Shown: positions 42,638 to 51,656 of the stretch, piece by piece | Position numbering within the stretch: the first letter of the stretch is position 1 | Layout: each line of letters opens with the position of its first letter | Source of the DNA: Betaproteobacteria bacterium SG8_41 | GTDB lineage: Bacteria > Pseudomonadota > Gammaproteobacteria > Burkholderiales > SG8-41 | Reading direction: 5' to 3' | Assembly: GCA_001303585.1 (NCBI GenBank) | Contig: LJTT01000007.1 | Span: forward strand, 1 to 64,000 | Length of the DNA stretch: 64,000 bases | Made by a program: the position numbers and the translations under genes | The notes under the pieces: model-generated | Told to the model about the DNA's origin: nothing | Database searches by the model: none | Seen by the model: the letters and a program-made list of their open reading frames with translations, nothing else

Positions 42638-44254
42638 CTACATCTGTTTGCGATACTCGGCCGGATCGATCCGCGCCTCGATGAGAGTGAAACGCGGGGA
42701 CTTCAGCGCCGCTCGCGCTGCCTTCCCAAGCTCCTCGACGTTGCGGACGACATGACCGTTGCCGCCGTAAGCGCGAGCAAGCGCTGCGTAGTCCGGGCTG
42801 CCGGTCACCACGCCGCTTTCCGGCAGCTTCATGCGCTCCTGCTTCAGCTTGATCAGCGACAGCGTGTCGTCGCGGAACACGACGACCGTGATGGCCAGCT
42901 TGTGATGTGAGAGCAGCGCCAGCTCGCCGATTACCATGTCGAGCCCGGCCTCCCCCGTCATGGCAAGAACCGGGCGCCGCGGAAAGATCAGCTTCGCAGC
43001 AATCGCCGCGGGAAGGCCATAGCCCATCGAGCCCAAACCGTTCGACTGCAGCATCCGCTGCGGCTCGTAGGACTCCCAGACATGGTTGATCAGGATCCGG
43101 TGGGACCCCGTGTCCACCGTGGCAATCGTGTCGCGCGGAAACACGGCGCGCAGCGTCGACACCACCTGGAACGGCCCCAGGCGCCGGGCCGGCCGGTGCG
43201 CGATCGCCTGGCGCACGGCCGCCCGATGGCCCGCAAGTTGGGCATCGGGCCAGCGGCGCGGGGCACTCCTCGGAGCCCCCGCCGAAAGCTGGCGCAGGGC
43301 CTGCGCAATGCTGCCGATGCACTCGATCGAGCATTGATAGACATGATGCGTATTGGCAACCAGGTCGATGTTGACCGTGCGCTTGGCTGCGTCCCACGGG
43401 GCCATCCAATCGGCTCTCAGCTCCACGGGATCGAAACCGATCGTCAGGATCAGGTCTGCATCGCGCACCTGCTCCATGTGAATGCGATCCACGACTGGCG
43501 ACAGGCCGGTTCCGCCGAGCACCAGGGGATGGTCCTCGGGGATGATGCCCTTCGCCTTGTACGTGGTGATGACCGGCACGCGCCACCGCTGCGCGAAGCG
43601 CCAGAGGTCCCGCGCAGCGCCGTCCAGCTGCGCGCCCAACCCGACCAGCGCCAGCGGTTTGCGTGCGCGCGCGAGCCAGGCACGCACCTTTCCCAAGTTC
43701 GCCATCGCGGGGGCGGACTGGAGTTGCGTCCGCGCGAAGCGCTTACCCGCCGCAGGCTGTTGCACCGCTGCCACGTCCGTCGGCAGATTGAAGTGCACCG
43801 GGCCCGGCAGGGCCGCCTGCGCGATCGCGATGCCTTTCTCGACCTGGGCGGACGCGCCCGAGGCTGCGATCATCGTCGACCACTTGACGATGGGCCTCAT
43901 CACCTCGCACTGATCGATGATCTGGTGCGTGAAGACCGGTTTCAGTCCGGTGGCGATCTCGCCGGTGATTACCATCAGCGCCGAACGGTCGAGCAGCGCT
44001 TGTGCGACTGGCGTAACGGCGTTGGTAAAACCGGGCCCCAGCGTTGCCACCAGCACGCCAGGCTTTCCGGTCAGCTGGAAGCTCGCCTCGGCCATGAAGC
44101 CGGCGCCGAGTTCCTGTTTCGTGAGAATGAAACGGATGCCGGCCCTGCGGAACGCCTCAAGCAGTTCCAGGACCTCGCCGCCCGGGATACCGAAAGCGTA
44201 ACGCACGCCCGCCGCCTTTAGGGACTGGGCGATGATGTCAGCCGTTTTTGGCAA
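42638..44254 (-). CDS. thiamine pyrophosphate-dependent enzyme (acetolactate synthase-like)
   Basis: AFGIPGGEVLELLEAF, LATLGPGFTNAVTPVAQA; C-terminal GEAGLDMVIGELALLSHHKLAITVVVF. Confidence 0.87.
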   Translation of the reverse strand: MPKTADIIAQSLKAAGVRYAFGIPGGEVLELLEAFRRAGIRFILTKQELGAGFMAEASFQLTGKPGVLVATLGPGFTNAVTPVAQALLDRSALMVITGEIATGLKPVFTHQIIDQCEVMRPIVKWSTMIAASGASAQVEKGIAIAQAALPGPVHFNLPTDVAAVQQPAAGKRFARTQLQSAPAMANLGKVRAWLARARKPLALVGLGAQLDGAARDLWRFAQRWRVPVITTYKAKGIIPEDHPLVLGGTGLSPVVDRIHMEQVRDADLILTIGFDPVELRADWMAPWDAAKRTVNIDLVANTHHVYQCSIECIGSIAQALRQLSAGAPRSAPRRWPDAQLAGHRAAVRQAIAHRPARRLGPFQVVSTLRAVFPRDTIATVDTGSHRILINHVWESYEPQRMLQSNGLGSMGYGLPAAIAAKLIFPRRPVLAMTGEAGLDMVIGELALLSHHKLAITVVVFRDDTLSLIKLKQERMKLPESGVVTGSPDYAALARAYGGNGHVVRNVEELGKAARAALKSPRFTLIEARIDPAEYRKQM

Positions 44255-44504
44255 GAGAAATTCTCCGGAGCGCCGCGGGCTGCATCAAGAACCCCTGCAA
44301 CCAACGCGATGGGCGGCGATGTTAACACAGCCTGAGACCATGCTATTCGCCTATCGAGAGCTGGCGGGTCCATTTCGTGGATGGGCGTCTATGCCCATGC
44401 CGCGGCGCACTATATAATCGCCCTTCCGCGCCGAGGGACCCGAGGCGCCGCGACCATTCAGAATATCCGCTGAGCTGATACGCCGGCGGCACCCAGGAGC
44501 AACC

Positions 44505-47189
44505 ATGACGCAGAATCCGTTCAACTCCCTCCAGGAGTTCAAGTACGCCGGAAAGACCGGCAAGTATTGTTCGCTTCCCGCGCTCGAAAAAGCCGGCCTC
44601 GGCAAGATCTCCCGCCTGCCCGTGAGCCTGCGGATCGTTCTCGAGTCCGCATTGCGCAATTGCGATGGCAAAAAAATCTCGGAGGAACACCTGCGCACGC
44701 TGGCAGGCTGGAAGCCCAAGGCGGAGCGCACCAAGGAGGTTCCAATCGTTGTCGCGCGCGTGCTGCTCCAGGACATGACGGGCGTTCCGCTGGTCGTCGA
44801 TTTTGCGGCAATGCGCGAAGCGGCGAAGGCGCAGGGCAAGGACCCCGATATCATCGAGCCGATCGTGCCTGGTCACCTCATCATGGACCACTCGGTGCAG
44901 ATCGACAATTACGGTGGCCCGGATGCCCTCAAGAAGAACATGGAGATCGAGTTCTCTCGCAACCGCGAGCGCTACCAGTTCCTGAAATGGAGCGCGCAGG
45001 CGTTCAAGACCTTCCAGATCATTCCGCCGGGCAACGGCATCTGTCACCAGGTCAATCTCGAATACGTCTCCCGGGTCGTGTGGCAGAAGGATGGCATGTT
45101 CTATCCCGACAGCCTTGTCGGTATCGACTCGCATACCACGATGGTGAACGGCCTCGGCGTGCTGGGATGGGGTGTCGGCGGCATCGAGGCGGAAGCGGCC
45201 ATGCTGGGCCAGCCGATGTACTTCCTGGAGCCCGACGTGGTCGGCGTGCATCTCACCGGGAAGATGTCCGAGGGGGTCACCGCCACCGATCTCGTGCTCG
45301 CGATCGTCAAGTTGCTCCGCGACCGGAAGGTCGTTGGCAAGTTCGTGGAGTTCTTCGGTGAAGGCGCAGCCTCGCTGACTGTGCCCGATCGCGCCACCAT
45401 CGGCAACATGTCACCCGAGTATGGCGCGACGTGCGGCTTCTTCCCGGTGGACGACGTGTCCTGCGCGTTCCTGCAGATGACGGGACGCGGTGACATCGTG
45501 CCGGCGGTCAAGGCCTACTATCAGGCACAGGGCATGTACGGCATGCCGAAAAAGGGCGACATCGATTACTCCGAAGTCGTCGAGCTCGATATCTCGACGG
45601 TCCGTCCGGCGGTATCCGGGCCGCGTCGACCGCATGATCGGCTCGATCTGCCGGCGCTCAAAGGCAAGTACCAGGAGCTCATGGGCAAGGCTTTCACCGA
45701 TGGCGGCTACGGCAAAGGTAGTGAGATGGAAAAACGCGTCCCGACCGGCAAAGACAACATCGATGTCGGCCATGGCGACGTGCTGATTTCCGCCATCACG
45801 TCATGCACGAACACGTCAAACCCGGGCGTGCTGCTCGGCGCGGGATTGCTCGCAAAGAAGGCGATCGATAAAGGGCTCAAGCCGCCAGCACGGGTCAAGA
45901 CGTCTCTTGCCCCCGGCTCGCGCGCTGTGACTGAGTATCTGAAAAATGCCGGCCTGCTCACCTATCTGGAGCAGCTCGGCTATTACCTCGCCGGTTATGG
46001 TTGCACCACGTGCATCGGCAACTCCGGCCCGCTCGACCCGAAGATCGATGAAGCCGTGGCCAAGAATGACATCGTCGCGGCAGCCGTGCTTTCGGGCAAC
46101 CGCAACTTCGAAGCCCGGATCCATCAGAACATCAAGGCGAACTTCCTGATGAGCCCGCCGCTCGTCGTCGCGTTCGGGCTGGCCGGCACCGTCAACATCG
46201 ACTTGACCAAGGATCCGCTCGGCACCGGCAAGGACGGCAAGCCCGTCTTCCTGAAGGATATCTGGCCGAGCCAGAAGGAAATCGCGGACGTCATGAAGTA
46301 CGCCACGGACCCCGACATGTACAAGAAGGTGTTCTCGGCGTTCCAGGAGGGCAATCCGATGTGGGACGAGATTCCGGCCTCGGTCGGATCGACCTACCAA
46401 TGGGACGAGAAATCGACCTACGTGCGCCTTCCGCCCTACTTCGAGGGCTTCACCATGAAGCCGGGCAAGGTTTCGGACGTGAGGGGCGCGCGCGTGCTGG
46501 GCATATTCGGCGATTCGATCACGACCGACCACATCAGCCCGGCGGGTGGCATTCGCGCCACCTCGCCTGCCGGCAAGTACCTGCAGGATCACGGTGTGGC
46601 GGTCGCTGACTTCAACACCTACGGAGCGCGCCGCGGAAACCACGAGGTCATGATGCGCGGCACGTTCGCCAATGTGCGGATCAAGAACCTCATGGTTCCG
46701 GGTACCGAGGGCGGCCTCACCATCCACCATCCCTCCGGTGAGCAGACCTCGATCTATGAGGCTGCCATGCGCTACATCAAGGAAGGCGTCCCCTCGGTCG
46801 TGTTCGGTGGCGATGAATATGGCCAGGGCTCTTCGCGCGACTGGGCCGCCAAGGGCCCGCAGCTGCTGGGCTCAAAAGCAGTCATCGTCCGCAATTTCGA
46901 GCGGATTCACCGTGCCAACCTGGTCTTCATGGGCGTGCTGCCTCTGCAGTTCAAGGACGGCGCCAGCGTGCAGTCGCTCAAGATCGATGGCTCGGAAACC
47001 ATCGACATCCTGGGAATCGAGAACGGCATCACCCCGATGCAGGACGTCACCATGGTCGTTCACCGGAAGAACGGTCAGACCGACAAGGTTCCGCTGCGGC
47101 TGCGAATCGACACGCCGATCGAGGTGGAGTACTACCAGCACGGCGGCATCCTGCCCTACGTGTTGCGCGAGCTCCTCGCAGCAGCCTAG
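44505..47189 (+). CDS. acnA: aconitate hydratase A-type (copy 2)
   Basis: 894 aa; [40 protein letters not shown]. Confidence 0.95.
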   Translation: MTQNPFNSLQEFKYAGKTGKYCSLPALEKAGLGKISRLPVSLRIVLESALRNCDGKKISEEHLRTLAGWKPKAERTKEVPIVVARVLLQDMTGVPLVVDFAAMREAAKAQGKDPDIIEPIVPGHLIMDHSVQIDNYGGPDALKKNMEIEFSRNRERYQFLKWSAQAFKTFQIIPPGNGICHQVNLEYVSRVVWQKDGMFYPDSLVGIDSHTTMVNGLGVLGWGVGGIEAEAAMLGQPMYFLEPDVVGVHLTGKMSEGVTATDLVLAIVKLLRDRKVVGKFVEFFGEGAASLTVPDRATIGNMSPEYGATCGFFPVDDVSCAFLQMTGRGDIVPAVKAYYQAQGMYGMPKKGDIDYSEVVELDISTVRPAVSGPRRPHDRLDLPALKGKYQELMGKAFTDGGYGKGSEMEKRVPTGKDNIDVGHGDVLISAITSCTNTSNPGVLLGAGLLAKKAIDKGLKPPARVKTSLAPGSRAVTEYLKNAGLLTYLEQLGYYLAGYGCTTCIGNSGPLDPKIDEAVAKNDIVAAAVLSGNRNFEARIHQNIKANFLMSPPLVVAFGLAGTVNIDLTKDPLGTGKDGKPVFLKDIWPSQKEIADVMKYATDPDMYKKVFSAFQEGNPMWDEIPASVGSTYQWDEKSTYVRLPPYFEGFTMKPGKVSDVRGARVLGIFGDSITTDHISPAGGIRATSPAGKYLQDHGVAVADFNTYGARRGNHEVMMRGTFANVRIKNLMVPGTEGGLTIHHPSGEQTSIYEAAMRYIKEGVPSVVFGGDEYGQGSSRDWAAKGPQLLGSKAVIVRNFERIHRANLVFMGVLPLQFKDGASVQSLKIDGSETIDILGIENGITPMQDVTMVVHRKNGQTDKVPLRLRIDTPIEVEYYQHGGILPYVLRELLAAA

Positions 47190-47231
47190 AATCGTGCATA
47201 GCCGGCGCCTTACCGGGCGCCGGTTCCCATA

Positions 47232-47267
47232 CAGGCCGGCGTCCACAAGACACCGGCCTGTTTCTTT
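47232..47267 (+). terminator. rho-independent terminator downstream of acnA copy 2
   Basis: CAGGCCGGCGTC cacaa GACACCGGCCTG TTTCTTT; further hairpin CCGGCGCC/GGCGCCGG just upstream. Confidence 0.85.
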
Positions 47268-47315
47268 AGACCCTGCTTCAAGCTGTTGTTTATAATGGCG
47301 CGTTCCAGATCAGAC

Positions 47316-48755
47316 ATGCCCAAGTCCGCTCCCTCCACTGTCAACCGCGCCGCCCCGCTCGAGCGTATCCGCGCCGTTGTCGGCGACCGGGGCATGCTCA
47401 CCGATGGAGCGGATCTGGAACCGTACGTGGTCGACTGGCGCGGCTTGTTTCGCGGAGTGACCCCCGCGGTCGTGCGCCCGGCAAGCACGGCCGAAGTCGC
47501 CGCAGTCGTGAAAATCTGTGCCGAGACGCGCACCCCGATCGTTCCCCAGGGCGGCAACACCGGCATGTGCGGCGCTGCGACCCCCTCTCCCGCCGGCACC
47601 GAGATCGTCCTGTCGCTCGGGCGGATGAACCGAATCCGCGAGGTTGACCCATTAAACAATACGATCACGGCGGAGGCAGGGTGCATCCTCGCCCACATCC
47701 AGGAGGCGGCCCTGGAGGCGGATCGCTTCTTTCCGCTTAGTCTTGGCGCCGAGGGCAGCTGCCAGATTGGCGGCAATCTTGCGACCAACGCGGGCGGCGT
47801 CAACGTCCTGCGTTACGGCAACACGCGCGAGCTTGCGCTTGGGCTGGAAGTCGTCCTCCCGGATGGACGGGTGTGGGAAGGCCTGCGCGGGTTACGCAAG
47901 GACAACACCGGTTACGACCTGAAGGACCTCTTCATCGGGTCGGAAGGCACCCTCGGCATCATTACTGCGGCAGTGCTGAAAGTGTTTCCGAGACCGCGCA
48001 CTGTCGTCACCGCGCTCGCTGTTGTCCCGGACCCTGCGGCAGCGGTGGCGCTGCTGACCTTGCTGCGCCGCGAGTGCGGCGAGAGCATCAGCGCATTCGA
48101 GCTCATCTCGCGGCTGTGTCTCGATCTCGTTTTCAAGCATATTCCCGACACGCGCGATCCGTTTGGCAAGGCACACGGCTGGTACGTGCTGGCGGAGCTC
48201 GCTGATGCGAGTGAGGAAGGACCGCTTGGCGCCGCCTTCGAGCACGCGATGGGGCTGGCCGTCGAGCGCGGGCTCGTCGTCGACGCCGTCATCGCCGGCA
48301 CCGAGGCGCAACGCCGCTCCTTGTGGCGACTGCGCGAGTCGGTGCCCGAGGCTTCGCGCGAGGAAGGAATGGTGTACCGCCACGATATTTCCGTGTCGGT
48401 GAGCCGCATCCCCGATTTCATCCCGACCGCTGCAGCGGCGCTCGATCGCAGCTTTTCGGGGGTGCGGATCATCTGCTTTGGCCACCTTGGGGACGGCAAC
48501 CTTCACTACAATGCCTTCGTTCCCGGCCGCCGCCGGGACAACCCTTCTGATCGCGATGCCACTGACGTCTTTCGCGTCGTCCACGACATCGTGCATCGCT
48601 TTGGCGGGAGCTTCAGCGCCGAGCATGGCATCGGTCAGGCCAAGCGCAGCGAGCTCGCGCAGTACAAGAGCGCGCTGGAAATCGAGCTGATGCAGATGCT
48701 GAAGCGCACGCTGGATCCACAGGGCATCATGAATCCCGGCAAGGTACTACCCTGA
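47316..48755 (+). CDS. FAD-linked oxidase, GlcD/D-2-hydroxyacid dehydrogenase family
   Basis: VPQGGNTGMCGAATP; GAEGSCQIGGNLATNAGGVNVLRYGNTRELALGLEVVLPDG; GSFSAEHGIGQAKRSEL. Confidence 0.88.
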   Translation: MPKSAPSTVNRAAPLERIRAVVGDRGMLTDGADLEPYVVDWRGLFRGVTPAVVRPASTAEVAAVVKICAETRTPIVPQGGNTGMCGAATPSPAGTEIVLSLGRMNRIREVDPLNNTITAEAGCILAHIQEAALEADRFFPLSLGAEGSCQIGGNLATNAGGVNVLRYGNTRELALGLEVVLPDGRVWEGLRGLRKDNTGYDLKDLFIGSEGTLGIITAAVLKVFPRPRTVVTALAVVPDPAAAVALLTLLRRECGESISAFELISRLCLDLVFKHIPDTRDPFGKAHGWYVLAELADASEEGPLGAAFEHAMGLAVERGLVVDAVIAGTEAQRRSLWRLRESVPEASREEGMVYRHDISVSVSRIPDFIPTAAAALDRSFSGVRIICFGHLGDGNLHYNAFVPGRRRDNPSDRDATDVFRVVHDIVHRFGGSFSAEHGIGQAKRSELAQYKSALEIELMQMLKRTLDPQGIMNPGKVLP

Positions 48756-48818
48756 CCGGTGACCCGTGCCCGGAACTTTTCGTGGCCTTGGCGGGTCACT
48801 TTGCACTGGTCGTCAATA
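48753..48818. repeat. degenerate heptamer inverted pair beginning on the GlcD-like stop codon
   Basis: TGACCGGTGACCCGTGCCCGG ... GGCGGGTCACTTTGCACTGGTCGTC. Confidence 0.65.
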
Positions 48819-48830
48819 TTGGAGTCTGAG

Positions 48831-49289
48831 ATGGCCGACAAGATCGTGAAGACGGATGCGGAATGGAAGAAGCAGCTCGATCCCGAACAGTTTCACGTCG
48901 CCCGGGAAAAAGGCACTGAGCCCGCTTTCAGCGGTGCTTACTGGGACCACCACGAGCGCGGCGTCTACCGCTGCGTCTGCTGCGGCGCGGAACTTTTCGG
49001 TTCGGACCAGAAATTTGATTCCGGAACCGGCTGGCCCAGCTTCTGGCAACCGCTGAAAGCGGAAAACGTCGCGACCGAGGACGACTACGGCTTCCTCATG
49101 CGCCGCACCGAGGTACTGTGCAGCCGCTGCGACGCTCATCTCGGTCATGTCTTCGAGGACGGCCCCGCCCCGACCGGGCTGCGTTACCCAGCTACCCGCG
49201 CCCATGTTCCACGATCTGTTACTCCATTGCCCATCCCCTTTCCCCGTTTACTATTTCCCATTTCCCATTCCCTCGCAGGCGCGGGATAA
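48831..49289 (+). pseudogene. msrB: peptide-methionine (R)-S-oxide reductase, 3' end lost or replaced
   Basis: CVCCGAELF..SGTGWPSFWQP..CSRCDAHLGHVFEDGPAPTGLRY then PATRAHVPRSV.. in place of the expected RYCxNS catalytic-Cys motif. Confidence 0.75.
49222..49270. repeat. seven-unit heptamer array (CCCATTT type)
   Basis: CTCCATT/GCCCATC/CCCTTTC/CCCGTTT/ACTATTT/CCCATTT/CCCATTC in unbroken 7-bp phase. Confidence 0.8.
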
Positions 49290-49298
49290 TACGCAGCC

Positions 49299-49815
49299 AT
49301 GAAGTTCCTGTTCGATACTTTTCCGGTCATCCTGTTTTTCGCGGCGTTCAAGCTGTACGACATCTACGTCGCTACCGCCGTCGCCATGGCCGCCACCGCC
49401 GTCCAGATCGGCTGTCGACAAGATGCTCTGGATCAGTCTGGGCGTCATCCTGGTCTTCGGCGGCGCGACGCTGCTGCTGCAGGACGAGACCTTTATCAAA
49501 TGGAAGCCGACCGTCCTCTACTGGCTGTTCGCGGGCACGTTGGCGGTTGCCGCGATGGCGTTCAAGAAGAACCTCATCCGCAGCATGCTCGAGCAGCAGG
49601 TGGCGATGCCGGATGTGGTGTGGAACAAGCTGCTCGCCAGCTGGATCGGTTTTTTCGGCGCCATGGGTATTCTCAACCTCCTTGTGGCCTACAATTTTTC
49701 GACCGATGCCTGGGTAAACTTCAAGCTCTTTGGCGGCATCGGGCTCATGCTGGTGTTCGTTTTGCTGCAGGCCGTGCTGCTCGCCCGTTACGTCGAAGAA
49801 AAGAAGGTTGAATGA
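49299..49815 (+). pseudogene. yciB: inner membrane septation protein, frame-disrupted
   Basis: [38 protein letters not shown] in one frame; [39 protein letters not shown].. in another; about 7-8 linker codons appear lost at about 49413. Confidence 0.82.
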
Positions 49816-49840
49816 CGCCGTGCTCGGCTAAGGCGCGCTG

Positions 49841-50143
49841 ATGCTCTACGTGATCATCGGTGAGAGTGCACCGAGTTCCCGGGACAGGCAGCGTGAGCTC
49901 CTGCCGCAGCATTTGAGCCGTCTGCGCGAGCTGCAGCGGGCTGGACGCCTGGTGCTCGGTGGCGCCTGCCCTGCCATCGACAGTCCCGACCCGGGACCCG
50001 CCGGATATCTCGCCGGGCTCACGGTGGCGGAATTCGACTCCTTGGAAGCCGCGATGGCGTGGGCCGACGCCGATCCGCAGGCGCTCGCCGGCGTCTGGTC
50101 GTCGGTGACGGTCAGGCCGTTCGTTCGGGCGCGTGCGGCGTGA
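49841..50143 (+). CDS. yciI: YciI-family protein
   Basis: 100 aa; LPQHLSRLRELQRAGRLVLGGAC; DPQALAGVWSSVTVRPF. Confidence 0.88.
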   Translation: MLYVIIGESAPSSRDRQRELLPQHLSRLRELQRAGRLVLGGACPAIDSPDPGPAGYLAGLTVAEFDSLEAAMAWADADPQALAGVWSSVTVRPFVRARAA

Positions 50144-50403
50144 ACATCGTCCAGAAAATGGAGGAGCGGCTCGCCCTGCTGCAGCCGGAGTCGCTCGAGA
50201 TAGCGGATGAATCGAGCCAGCACATCGGTCACGAAGGCGCCAGGAGCGGGGGCGGGCATTACCAGCTCGTTATCGTGTCGGCCCGATTCGCCGGCAAGCC
50301 CTTGCAGCAGCGCCACCGCATGATTTACGAGGCACTTGGCCCGATGATGAAAAACGAGATCCACGCGCTTGCGATTCGCGCCTACGCACCAGACGAAATC
50401 TGA
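50140..50403 (+). CDS. bolA: BolA-family protein
   Basis: GTG start overlapping the yciI stop; SLEIADESSQHIGHEGARSGGGHYQLVIVSARFAGKPLQQRHRMIYEALG. Confidence 0.88.
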   Translation: MNIVQKMEERLALLQPESLEIADESSQHIGHEGARSGGGHYQLVIVSARFAGKPLQQRHRMIYEALGPMMKNEIHALAIRAYAPDEI

Positions 50404-50426
50404 CTCTCTTACAAAAAGGAAGACTG

Positions 50427-51215
50427 ATGAAAAGGTTTCTTGCCATGCTCGCGATATCGCTGGCCGCTGCTACCGGCGCAAACGTCGCGTTCGCCCAGAA
50501 CAAGCCAGCCGCGAAAGTGAACGGCGTTACCATACCCCAGTACCGTCTCGATGCCGCGGTGCAGTCCGGAGTGGCCCAGGGCCAGGCCGACACCCCACAA
50601 CTGCGCCAGAGCGTCCGCGAGGCCCTTATCAACCAGGAGGTCATCGCGCAGGAAGCCGTTCGCCAGGGCATCGACAAGCAGCCCGGTGTCGCCGCGAGCC
50701 TTGAGCTATTTCGCGTCAGAGCCCTAGCTCAAGCGTATTTTCAAGACTATTTCAAGAAGAATCCGATCTCGGACGAGGCGCTCAAGAAGGAATTCGAGCG
50801 GATCAAGCCGCAGATGGCAACCAAGGAGTACCGCGCGCGCCACATTCTTGTCAACGGCGAGGACGAGGCGAAAGACATCATCAAGCAGATCGACGCCGGC
50901 GGCAGCTTCGAGAAACTTGCTGCCGAGAAATCCAAGGACCCCGGGAGCAAGGCTCGCGGCGGTGACCTCGACTGGAGCCCCGCCTCACGCTACGTCAAGC
51001 CGTTCGGCGACGCCCTCGTCAGGCTCAAGAAGGGCGAGATGACCAAGACACCCGTGCAGACCGATTTCGGCTGGCATGTGATTCGTCTCGATGATGAGCG
51101 CATTGCCAAGCTACCGACCTTCGAGGAAGCCAAGCCGACTCTGGAGCGCGAGCTTCAGAACCAGATGGTACGGAAGGAGATTGCCGATCTGCGCGCGAAG
51201 GCCAAGATCGAGTAA
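50427..51215 (+). CDS. exported parvulin-type peptidyl-prolyl isomerase
   Basis: Signal peptide; YRARHILVNGEDEAKDIIKQIDAGGSFEKLAAEKSKDPGSKARGGDLDW. Confidence 0.92.
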   Translation: MKRFLAMLAISLAAATGANVAFAQNKPAAKVNGVTIPQYRLDAAVQSGVAQGQADTPQLRQSVREALINQEVIAQEAVRQGIDKQPGVAASLELFRVRALAQAYFQDYFKKNPISDEALKKEFERIKPQMATKEYRARHILVNGEDEAKDIIKQIDAGGSFEKLAAEKSKDPGSKARGGDLDWSPASRYVKPFGDALVRLKKGEMTKTPVQTDFGWHVIRLDDERIAKLPTFEEAKPTLERELQNQMVRKEIADLRAKAKIE

Positions 51216-51234
51216 CGGCCGTGAACCCCATTAT

Positions 51235-51383
51235 CTAGCCGCAGATACACGCGGATAAACGCCGATCTAGTCACGGCTTAAGCCCCATGGGACGCGCGGG
51301 CGACAACCCATTAACGCTCAGCGGTTTTCCGGTTTCGGTCTGCGTGTTATTACAAATATAAATCTGCGTTTATCTGCGGCTAG
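51235..51383. repeat. decamer-repeat inverted-pair element (149 bp)
   Basis: CTAGCCGCAGATACACGCGGATAAACGCCGATCTAG (51235-51270) versus AATCTGCGTTTATCTGCGGCTAG (51361-51383). Confidence 0.85.
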
Positions 51384-51393
51384 AAAGTTTTTT

Positions 51394-51627
51394 CTAGTAC
51401 GCATTCTCGACGCGGCTCACGGCCAAGACCTCCTCTCTGGGATGCAGCGGCGCGTTTGTGTCGCCCTGAAGAGCGCCATCGATCAATTGCCGCAGCTGAT
51501 GCGGCTCGCGCGAGATGCGCAGCGCTACCACCGGGTCACGCTCATAGAGCGCGTCGAGCTCCTCGTCCGAATAAAACGGCGCGTCAGTCTTGATCGTCGA
51601 TTCGCCGCCTTTCTCTCCCGCCTTCAT
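51394..51627 (-). CDS. small hypothetical protein
   Basis: MKAGEKGGESTIKTDAPFYSDEELDALYERDPVVALRISREPHQLRQLIDG; acidic, protein-like; start lies inside a repeat. Confidence 0.5.
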   Translation of the reverse strand: MKAGEKGGESTIKTDAPFYSDEELDALYERDPVVALRISREPHQLRQLIDGALQGDTNAPLHPREEVLAVSRVENAY

Positions 51628-51656
51628 CCTGCTTCCTTCTGACTTCTTACTTCGGG
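51622..51656. repeat. heptamer array (CTTCTGA type) abutting the purL stop
   Basis: CTTCATC/CTGCTTC/CTTCTGA/CTTCTTA/CTTCGGG. Confidence 0.75.

Noticed and set aside
43082-44221. 379-aa plus-strand ORF opposite the TPP enzyme
   Set aside because: Antisense shadow ORF, Arg/His-rich composition, no motif.
49222-49270. CCCATTT-rich stretch as functional msrB C-terminus
   Set aside because: Translation is Pro/Leu/Phe repeat and lacks the C-x-N-S motif; better explained as intergenic repeat read through.
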